Shown here piece by piece: positions 42,517 to 48,497 of a stretch of 48,497 nt of DNA. Origin of the DNA: JAZQQB01 sp045628865. Its GTDB lineage: Bacteria > Bacillota > Clostridia > Lachnospirales > Lachnospiraceae. Both the position numbers and the translations under genes were made by a program. Location: assembly GCA_045628865.1 (NCBI GenBank), contig JAZQQB010000057.1, positions 1 to 48,497 on the forward strand, read 5' to 3'. The notes beneath the pieces were generated by a model. It was given only the letters and a program-made list of their open reading frames with translations. It was not told the DNA's origin and made no database searches. Numbering within the stretch: the first letter of the stretch is position 1; each line of letters starts with the position of its first letter.

Positions 42517-43569
42517 TTAGTTTGATAATAGTTCCTTCTCCAACTGATCATAATCATATTTGTTCTGTGGGAACTGATTATAGATAGCAGTAGCAGTGTT
42601 AGGCTTTGGTGTTGTAACCTTTGAAGCCTTGGAACGTTCAAAAGCCATATCGGCTGTTTTGATATCTTTGGTATTATGTACGCCGGATTGTGACCATCTT
42701 TCTAAGATACGGTCTGCGTACTGGAAACGATTATTCTCAGTTGCTAGAACAGTACGGTTGCAAGCTTCGGTGATCACTTCCATATTAAAGTGATATTCTT
42801 TTGTCCATTTATCAATGTATTTCATTTCAATGTCGGAAGGAATATTGTATTTACCTAAAGATTTCATAATGGCATATACTGTCTTTTCACGACGCTTTAC
42901 CATTTCACTGGCTTTTTCTGGTGTATTGATACCATCCTCTAACCAGCCAATGGCAACTGTTTCAATATAACGAAAATCCTTTTTACCATGCTGTACACAG
43001 TACTGGATCAAGGAATCAATCAGTTCTGTAGAGAAATGTAATTCATCAAAAATAAAAAATAATGCTTCTAAATCTCTTTTTGTTAAGGGTTTCTGAAGAT
43101 ATTGTTCAGCAATAAATATGATTTCCTGTGCTTCTGCACATTCCTTGAAAACCTTTAACTGACTTGCGGAATAAGGAGGCTTTTCATATTTAGGCTTGCT
43201 TTCCTCTGTAGGTGTAACCACCTCTGAAACGGAAACAGGACGAGCTTCAATAGAAAGCGAAGCAGGTTTCGAAGCATTTAAATCAACAAAACGGATACCT
43301 GTCACATTCTGATGTTCATCAAGCTCAAGAGCCAGGACATGTTTTTTCTCCCAGTACTGTAAAGCACGGATAACATCCTTTTCCATATAATTAAATTGAT
43401 CTGCAATATCGCTGATACCTGTGGATAAGTTAGAGGATTTCATGCGAAGCAGATATAAATAAATCTTTAACTGGGCTTCATTAGCCTCTTTCATATACAG
43501 ATCAATAAACTGATTTGATACAGTTGTAGTCCCCCCGGTATGATCTGAAATAAATGTGAATGTGCTCAT
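42517..43569 (-). CDS. dnaD: DnaD-like replication initiation protein
   Basis: A 350-residue primosomal protein that cooperates with DnaA and the helicase loader at the origin. About residues 15-90 form a winged helix (LKIYLYLLRMKSSNLSTGISDIADQFNYMEKDVIRALQYW). Two DnaD/DnaB2 domains follow, the first with RYIETVAIGWLEDGINT and the second with YADRILERW. Operon first gene with promoter 43608-43635 and a GGGTGAGGGG ribosome site. The upstream region contains clustered DnaA boxes. Confidence 0.9.
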   Translation of the reverse strand: MSTFTFISDHTGGTTTVSNQFIDLYMKEANEAQLKIYLYLLRMKSSNLSTGISDIADQFNYMEKDVIRALQYWEKKHVLALELDEHQNVTGIRFVDLNASKPASLSIEARPVSVSEVVTPTEESKPKYEKPPYSASQLKVFKECAEAQEIIFIAEQYLQKPLTKRDLEALFFIFDELHFSTELIDSLIQYCVQHGKKDFRYIETVAIGWLEDGINTPEKASEMVKRREKTVYAIMKSLGKYNIPSDIEMKYIDKWTKEYHFNMEVITEACNRTVLATENNRFQYADRILERWSQSGVHNTKDIKTADMAFERSKASKVTTPKPNTATAIYNQFPQNKYDYDQLEKELLSN

Positions 43570-43607
43570 ATACCCCTCACCCTTTTAACGTTCTTTTTTG
43601 TACAACA

Positions 43608-43635
43608 AGTATAGCACAATCAACTAAAAATGCAA
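43608..43635 (-). promoter_or_regulatory. Promoter of dnaD-dnaC-prs operon
   Basis: Minus strand: TTGCAT (43635-43630), 16-bp spacer, TATACT (43613-43608). The transcript would start about 30 bases before the dnaD ATG. Confidence 0.75.
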
Positions 43636-43682
43636 CTACAAAAATCGCCCAAACCCTTGAAAATAGCGGTTTCTGGGAGTTG

Positions 43683-43866
43683 TGTGGAAACTGTGGAAAC
43701 TGTGGATATTGAACTGACAAAAAATACAATTTTTCGACATAAAGTATTACAAACTACCATAAAATAACGGAGTTTCATATCACAAAAAATACAACAAATC
43801 GACAAAAAATATCCACACTTTCTTGGGGAAAAGAAATCCCCAAAAAAATGTGGATAATGTGGATAA
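43683..43866. promoter_or_regulatory. DnaA-box cluster
   Basis: Two perfect DnaA boxes, TGTGGATAA, lie back to back at 43849-43857 and 43858-43866. TGTGGATAT (43701-43709) and ATATCCACA (43809-43817, opposite strand) each have one mismatch. TGTGGAAAC occurs twice just before the former (43683-43691, 43692-43700), giving three 9-mers in tandem. The 99 bases between (43710-43808) are AT-rich and contain repeated ACAAAAAATACAA. A further perfect box lies inside murC at 44187-44195. Confidence 0.85.
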
Positions 43867-43867
43867 G

Positions 43868-45247
43868 TTATAATCCAAGAATGTTTTCGCCGATTTTATG
43901 CACATCTCCGGCCCCCATAGTTATCAACAGGTCCCCGGGTACACAATTTCCTAATAAAAAGTTCTCAATTTCGTCAAAACTATCAAAATAATCACATGTT
44001 CCGCCCTTTTCATGAATCAAATTCATCAAGGTTTCAGAACTGATTCCGAGATTATCAATCTCTCTTGCAGCATAAATATCTGCCAAAACAACATGGTCTG
44101 CTTCACAAAGAACCCTTGCAAAATCATCCATTAAAGCTTTTGTACGCGTATAGGTATGAGGCTGGAAGACACACCATAGTGTCTTGTGTGGATAATTGTG
44201 GGCAGCAGATAGAGTAGCGTGGATTTCTGTTGGATGATGAGCATAATCATCAATGATAGAAACCCCGCAGGCTTCTCCTTTATATTCAAAACGACGATTG
44301 GTTCCAGTAAAAATCTGAAATGCTTTTTCAATAGAAGAATCTGGAATTTCAAACAAATCAGCAAAGGCGATGGCAGCAGCAGCATTATAACAGTTGTGCT
44401 CACCGGTAACCTTTAAGCTATATTCCTTTGTAGAACCGTCAGGACGCTTCAATACAAAGGTTGGACAAGCGAAATCATTAAAGCGGATATCAGAAACAGA
44501 ATAATCACAATCAGGAGTAGATCCATAAGTAATGACTTTACAGGTAAGATCCGAAGTAATCTCTTTGTAATTCTCAATATCTCCATTGATGATCAGCGTT
44601 CCGTCTTCAGGTAACAGACGGGCAAATTTATGGAAGGAGTTGCGAATATCAGCAAGATCCTTAAAGAAGTCCAAGTGATCAGCATCGATATTTAAAATAA
44701 TGGAAACTTTTGGGAAAAAGCTTAAAAAGGAATTGGTGTATTCACAAGCCTCTGCTACAAAGTAGTCAGAATGCCCAACACGAATATTACCGTTAATACT
44801 CTTTAAGATTCCTCCAATGGTCAAAGTGGGATCTGCATTGTCAGCAAGCAAAATCTCTGAAATCAAAGAGGTTGTTGTAGTCTTTCCGTGTGTACCACTT
44901 ACTGCAACCGGTACTTTATAATTTTTCATGAGCTGTCCTAATAACGCAGCTCTTGAAAGCATTGGAAGTCCTTTTTCTTTGCAGGCGGCGAATTCCACAT
45001 TGTCTTCGTGGACAGCAGCTGTATAAACAACAAGATCAATATCGTCTGAAATATTAGAGGCGCTTTGTCCAATGAAAATTTCAGCTCCAATTTGCTGTAA
45101 ATGCTTGGTTAAATCAGATTTTTTGTTGTCAGAACCGCTAATGGTGAAGCCTTCAGCTAAAAGAATTTCTGCAAGACCGCTCATGCTTATACCACCGATT
45201 CCAATAAAGTGTACATGGATAGGTTTCTTAAAATCTATTTGATACAT
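43868..45247 (-). CDS. murC: UDP-N-acetylmuramate--L-alanine ligase
   Basis: A 459-residue Mur ligase that adds L-Ala to UDP-MurNAc with ATP, the first step of the peptidoglycan peptide stem. N-terminal UMP domain: VHFIGIGGISMSGLAEIL. ATP site: SGTHGKTTTTSLI. Central DxD/His region: LNIDADHLDFF. C-terminal domain: DDYAHHPTEI. ATG 45247 follows AAAGGAAAT; the longer start at 45280 lacks a site. No terminator follows before the dnaA-box region, so it could read towards dnaD. Confidence 0.97.
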   Translation of the reverse strand: MYQIDFKKPIHVHFIGIGGISMSGLAEILLAEGFTISGSDNKKSDLTKHLQQIGAEIFIGQSASNISDDIDLVVYTAAVHEDNVEFAACKEKGLPMLSRAALLGQLMKNYKVPVAVSGTHGKTTTTSLISEILLADNADPTLTIGGILKSINGNIRVGHSDYFVAEACEYTNSFLSFFPKVSIILNIDADHLDFFKDLADIRNSFHKFARLLPEDGTLIINGDIENYKEITSDLTCKVITYGSTPDCDYSVSDIRFNDFACPTFVLKRPDGSTKEYSLKVTGEHNCYNAAAAIAFADLFEIPDSSIEKAFQIFTGTNRRFEYKGEACGVSIIDDYAHHPTEIHATLSAAHNYPHKTLWCVFQPHTYTRTKALMDDFARVLCEADHVVLADIYAAREIDNLGISSETLMNLIHEKGGTCDYFDSFDEIENFLLGNCVPGDLLITMGAGDVHKIGENILGL

Positions 45248-45508
45248 ATGTATTATTTCCTTTCCAAATTTAGAATACATCTGATGCTAGCATGCATCCA
45301 TTAAATTTTACGCTTTTCATAAATAAAATACAAGTCGTAAATAGGAAGTGTGCCTGTTTCTACGAAAACAGTATAAAAATATAAAAATGATGTGGGAAAT
45401 TGTAAATAAATGTTCTGTCGATTTTTGCCAATTATTGCATAATGAAAAAATTCCTAAAAATTTATAGGGAAAATGATGAAATTTCACTTAAAATGTTGGC
45501 AAAATAAG

Positions 45509-45537
45509 TTCACTTTATGCTTCAAATGTGATATTAT
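45509..45537 (+). promoter_or_regulatory. Promoter of glgC-glgD
   Basis: TTCACT (45509-45514), 17-bp spacer, TATTAT (45532-45537). The 341-base gap between murC and glgC (45248-45588) is AT-rich. I see no hairpin or ORF in it. Confidence 0.6.
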
Positions 45538-45588
45538 GTAAATAATCAACTAGATTAGTTTGACACAATAAAGAGTGAGGTGCTGGGT

Positions 45589-46857
45589 ATGATAAAAAAA
45601 GAAATGATTGCCATGCTTTTAGCGGGTGGACAAGGCTCACGTCTTGGTATTCTAACCTCTAAAGTGGCAAAGCCGGCGGTTTCTTTCGGGGGAAAGTATC
45701 GTATCATTGATTTCCCATTGAGTAATTGTATCAATTCGGGGGTTGATACAGTAGGTGTTCTGACTCAATATCAGCCACTTAGGTTAAATACTCATATCGG
45801 AATCGGTATCCCTTGGGATTTGGACCGAAACATTGGTGGTGTGTCTGTATTACCACCGTACGAAAAAAGCGCTAACAGTGAATGGTACACTGGAACAGCG
45901 AATGCAATCTATCAGAATATAGATTACATGGAATCTTTAAATCCAGAATATGTATTGATCTTATCAGGTGATCATATTTACAAGATGGATTATGAGGTTA
46001 TGCTTGATTTCCATAAAGAAAAAGGAGCGGATCTTACAATTGCCGTTATGCCTGTTCCGATGGAAGAAGCAAAGCGATTTGGTATCATGATTGCCGATGA
46101 TAACAAACGTATTACAGATTTTGAAGAGAAACCTGAGAAACCAAGAAGTAATCTTGCTTCCATGGGTATTTACATCTTTAACTGGAAGACATTAAAGGAA
46201 GCGTTGATTGCCAATGCTTCTCAGCCAGCTCTTGATTTTGGTAAGCATATCATTCCTTACTTACGTGAGGGTGGATCACCTATGTATGCTTATGAATTCA
46301 ATGGCTATTGGAAGGATGTTGGAACCCTAAGTTCTTATTGGGAAGCTAACATGGAATTGATTGATATCGTTCCAGAATTCAATTTATATGAAGAATACTG
46401 GAAGATTTATACAAAGAGTTCTATTTTACCTCCACAGTTTTTGGGTGAGAATAGTGTGACTGAGAAATGTATCATTGGAGAAGGCTCACAGATTTATGGA
46501 GAGGTTCACAATTCAGTAATCGGTTGTGGCGTAGAAATAGGCGAAGGAACCGTTGTTCGTGATTCTATCATCATGAATAACACCATCATAGGTAAAAATT
46601 GCAAGATCGACAAAGGTATCGTTGCCGAAGATGTCGTAATTGGTGATGAAGTTGCAATTGGTACTGGAGAGGAAGCAGAGAATGATTCTGCACCTCATAT
46701 CTACAATAGTGGATTGACCACAATTGGAGAGAAGACAGTTATTCCAGACAAGGTATCGATTGGAAAGAACTCAGTAGTTAGTGGTAATACAGAATTTTCG
46801 GATTACCCGGATGCAGCACTACCAAGTGGCAGTACATTGATTAAGGCAGGTGAGTAA
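45589..46857 (+). CDS. glgC: Glucose-1-phosphate adenylyltransferase, catalytic subunit
   Basis: A 422-residue ADP-glucose pyrophosphorylase, first committed step of glycogen synthesis (glucose-1-phosphate plus ATP to ADP-glucose). The N-terminal nucleotidyltransferase domain starts MLLAGGQGSRLGILT and has KPAVSFGGKYRIIDFPLSN; DHIYKMDY carries the metal Asp and FEEKPEKP the sugar-phosphate Lys region. The C-terminal left-handed beta-helix (ignoring the last 30 residues) shows IGEG and IIGKNC hexapeptides. ATG 45589 is preferred over GTG 45580, which overlaps the GTGAGG ribosome site. It is followed by glgD two bases later. Confidence 0.97.
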   Translation: MIKKEMIAMLLAGGQGSRLGILTSKVAKPAVSFGGKYRIIDFPLSNCINSGVDTVGVLTQYQPLRLNTHIGIGIPWDLDRNIGGVSVLPPYEKSANSEWYTGTANAIYQNIDYMESLNPEYVLILSGDHIYKMDYEVMLDFHKEKGADLTIAVMPVPMEEAKRFGIMIADDNKRITDFEEKPEKPRSNLASMGIYIFNWKTLKEALIANASQPALDFGKHIIPYLREGGSPMYAYEFNGYWKDVGTLSSYWEANMELIDIVPEFNLYEEYWKIYTKSSILPPQFLGENSVTEKCIIGEGSQIYGEVHNSVIGCGVEIGEGTVVRDSIIMNNTIIGKNCKIDKGIVAEDVVIGDEVAIGTGEEAENDSAPHIYNSGLTTIGEKTVIPDKVSIGKNSVVSGNTEFSDYPDAALPSGSTLIKAGE

Positions 46858-46859
46858 CG

Positions 46860-47978
46860 GTGAGAGCGATTGGATTAATTTTAGCAGGTGGAAATTCCTA
46901 TAGAATGAAAGAGCTGTCACAGAAAAGAGCAATTGCAGCAATGCCAGTTGCCGGCAGCTATCGAAGCATAGATTTTACATTGAGTAACATGTCCAACTCA
47001 CATATTCAGAAGGTTGCAGTACTGGTACAGTATAATGCAAGAAGCCTGAATGAGCATTTAAGCTCATCAAAATGGTGGGATTTCGGACGTAAACAGGGTG
47101 GCTTGTATGTATTTACACCAACAGTCACACCAGATAACAGTAACTGGTATCGTGGAACAGCAGATTCCATTTATCAGAACATAAATTTCTTAAAACAAAG
47201 TCATGAGCCATATGTTGTGATCGCTTCGGGGGATTGCGTTTACAAAATGGATTTCAATAAGGTTTTGGAATATCACATCGATAAAAAGGCCGATATTACG
47301 GTGGTATGCACAGATCTTGAGGCAGGGGAACCGGCAGATCGTTTTGGTGTGATCAAGATGAATGAGGAATGCAGGATTGAGGAATTTGAGGAAAAACCTT
47401 TGGTTGCAAAATCCAATACCATTTCTTGTGGTATTTATATCATTCGTCGTCGTGCTTTGATCGAGATGATCGAGAAAAGCGCAGAAGAAGGCAGATTTGA
47501 TTTTGTAAATGATATTCTTATTCGTTACAAAAACGCAAAGAGAATTTACGGCTACAAAATTCATGATTATTGGAAGAACATCGCATCAGTTGATGATTAT
47601 TTCAAATGTAATATGGATTTCCTCAAAAAGGAGACCAGAGATTACTTCTTTAAACAGTATCCGGATATTTATTCAAAAGTGGATGATCTTCCACCAGCGA
47701 AGTACAATCCAGGAGCTGTTGTAAAGAATAGCTTAGTTGCAAGTGGTACCATTGTAAATGGCGTTGTAGAAGATTCTGTAATCTTTAAAAAGAGCTATAT
47801 TGGTAACAATTGCGTGATCAAGAATTCCATTATTCTCAATGATGTTTACATCGGAGATAATACGCACATTGAAAATTGCATTGTGGAGAGCCGGGATACC
47901 ATTCGTGCCAATTCCTTCTATAAGGGAGAGGATGGTATTCAGATCGTCATGGAGAAGAATGAAAGATATATCTTGTAA
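46860..47978 (+). CDS. glgD: GlgD, GlgC-like regulatory subunit
   Basis: A 372-residue paralogue of GlgC that forms the hetero-oligomeric enzyme. It opens AIGLILAGGNSYRMKELSQKRA: the G-rich loop has NSYRM instead of QGSRL, so the catalytic Arg position is altered, as usual in GlgD. The C-terminal beta-helix (VVEDSVIFKKSYIGNNC) remains. The subunit modulates rather than catalyses. GTG start at 46860 follows AGGTGAG, two bases after the glgC stop. Confidence 0.95.
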   Translation: MRAIGLILAGGNSYRMKELSQKRAIAAMPVAGSYRSIDFTLSNMSNSHIQKVAVLVQYNARSLNEHLSSSKWWDFGRKQGGLYVFTPTVTPDNSNWYRGTADSIYQNINFLKQSHEPYVVIASGDCVYKMDFNKVLEYHIDKKADITVVCTDLEAGEPADRFGVIKMNEECRIEEFEEKPLVAKSNTISCGIYIIRRRALIEMIEKSAEEGRFDFVNDILIRYKNAKRIYGYKIHDYWKNIASVDDYFKCNMDFLKKETRDYFFKQYPDIYSKVDDLPPAKYNPGAVVKNSLVASGTIVNGVVEDSVIFKKSYIGNNCVIKNSIILNDVYIGDNTHIENCIVESRDTIRANSFYKGEDGIQIVMEKNERYIL

Positions 47979-47988
47979 TTCAAGATTC

Positions 47989-48107
47989 CCATACATGCTT
48001 GTACTTGTATGGATTGTCATTAGCAATAATGACAAAAGCAGATGTTTAGTGGCATAAGCCGGTTTTTGTGTGCCGGCGGGGGACCTTGTCAGATGGAGCT
48101 GACAAGG
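47989..48107 (+). promoter_or_regulatory. Structured leader upstream of spoVG
   Basis: Four possible stems: CCATACA/TGTATGG (47989-48012), TTGTCATTA/TAATGACAA (48014-48035, loop GCAA), GCCGG/CCGGC (48058-48077) and CCTTGTCAG/CTGACAAGG (48084-48107, perfect). None carries a T run, so they are not plain terminators. I could not match them to a known riboswitch class. Confidence 0.55.
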
Positions 48108-48135
48108 ATTTAGAGAAAGGTTTGGGACAGTACTT

Positions 48136-48402
48136 ATGAAAATCACCGACGTAAGAGTAAGAAAAATTGAAAAAGAGGGAAAAATGAAAGCAGTTGTATC
48201 TATCACATTAGATGACGCATTTGTAGTGCATGACATCAAAGTGATCGAAGGGGAAAAGGGCTTGTTTATCGCAATGCCAAGTAAGAAAACTGCAGAAGGT
48301 GAGTATAGGGATATCGCACATCCAATTAACTCTGAAACAAGGGATAGTATTCAGAGTATTATTTTAGATGCTTATGAAAAAGCAGCTACAACAGAAGAAT
48401 AG
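48136..48402 (+). CDS. spoVG: SpoVG, sporulation/cell-division regulator
   Basis: An 88-residue protein of the SpoVG family, a nucleic-acid-binding regulator of sporulation septation and surface or metabolic genes. The MKITDVRVRKIEKEGKMKAVVSITLDDAFVVHDIKVIEGEKGLFIAMPSKK core is highly conserved, with the C-terminal helix (IQSIILDAYEKA) also typical. The length matches the usual 84-100. The ribosome site is unusually far: AGAAAGG sits about 15 bases upstream, so structure in the leader may bring it closer. Confidence 0.97.
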   Translation: MKITDVRVRKIEKEGKMKAVVSITLDDAFVVHDIKVIEGEKGLFIAMPSKKTAEGEYRDIAHPINSETRDSIQSIILDAYEKAATTEE

Positions 48403-48413
48403 AATATGTAAGG

Positions 48414-48443
48414 AAGGGCTGACGCTATTGCGCCACCCTTTTA
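48414..48443 (+). terminator. Probable terminator of spoVG
   Basis: AAGGG and CCCTT with an inner TG-CGC/GCG-CA stem (one bulge, one mismatch) and loop TATT, then a short T run. Confidence 0.6.
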
Positions 48444-48445
48444 TA

Positions 48446-48497
48446 GCGAGGAAGAAAAACAAGCGCCCGAAGGGCATTTGTTTTTACCCGAGCGTAT
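48446..48497. repeat. Dispersed structured repeat, copy 3 (cut by window end)
   Basis: GCGAGGAAGAAAAACAAGCG opens module A, with the hairpin AAAAACAAGCGCCC/GGGCATTTGTTTTT and the tail ACCCGAGCGTA as in 12521-12570. The Y module would follow beyond the last base. Confidence 0.85.

Noticed and set aside
43620..43805. Short minus-strand frame within the DnaA-box region
   Set aside because: No ribosome site; overlaps the promoter and box array and shows no protein-like composition.
48061..48130. ydaO-type c-di-AMP riboswitch before spoVG
   Set aside because: Only the GCGGGGGACC segment is similar; the conserved GGGTGAAT and 3' half are missing.
47739..48239. Minus-strand frame overlapping glgD and spoVG
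   Set aside because: A shadow of two well-recognised genes; no start signal or protein motif.
1..48497. CRISPR array, tRNA or rRNA gene, prophage, integrative element
   Set aside because: No regularly spaced direct repeats, cloverleaf tRNA with conserved TTC loop, rRNA stretch, integrase or transposase was seen. The three-way fold at 1-52 is too short for a tRNA and lacks the TTCGA loop.

Overview
The window reads as chromosome of a low-GC, spore-forming Gram-positive anaerobe of the class Clostridia, most likely Lachnospiraceae. Support: strong AGGAGG-type ribosome sites, a CotF-like ferritin-fold spore-coat protein, SpoVG, a paired GlgC/GlgD, a DnaD plus DnaI-type primosome, LtaS-type polymerases, an HrcA/CIRCE-controlled Hsp20 and a long (403-residue) PRPP synthetase. 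The genus is inference. I see no tRNA, rRNA, CRISPR array, transposase, integrase or phage gene.

Layout. 1-5.4 kb: a structured repeat, argS, a CotF-like protein, an intracellular beta-helix carbohydrate enzyme, a HAM1-type NTP pyrophosphatase. 5.4-8.7 kb: a GH27 alpha-galactosidase with an inserted beta-sandwich, a GNAT acetyltransferase and a rhodanese fusion in one operon. 8.7-12.7 kb: LytTR regulator with an unknown membrane protein, CIRCE-hsp20, a 101-bp inverted-repeat element, an aldo/keto reductase-ferredoxin protein, a tiny unit with a 24-codon ORF, and the second repeat copy. 12.7-22.5 kb: heterodimeric ABC exporter, G3E GTPase, SH3b-NlpC/P60 hydrolase, Mrp ATPase with an HTH protein, and a TPM/zinc-ribbon membrane pair. 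22.7-28 kb: methyltransferase, DEAD-box helicase and SWIM-SNF2 helicase. 28-34 kb: two divergent LtaS-like polymerases and a fucosyltransferase-like protein, then galE, so this block concerns the cell envelope. 35.4-40.1 kb: an AT-rich accessory block with three paralogous lipoproteins sharing one C-terminal domain around an unrecognised three-gene membrane cassette. 40.2-43.6 kb (minus strand): dnaD-dnaC-prs. 43.6-43.9 kb: a compact DnaA-box cluster. 43.9-48.4 kb: murC, glgC-glgD and spoVG. The window ends inside another copy of the repeat with which it begins.

The most interesting items are the DnaA-box cluster in front of the primosome operon; the three-lipoprotein/three-membrane-gene block with 18-bp palindromic sites at two of its promoters; the dispersed, foldable repeat whose copies bound the window; and the tiny transcription unit at 12.28-12.52 kb. 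All functional statements are read from sequence motifs; no database search was run.
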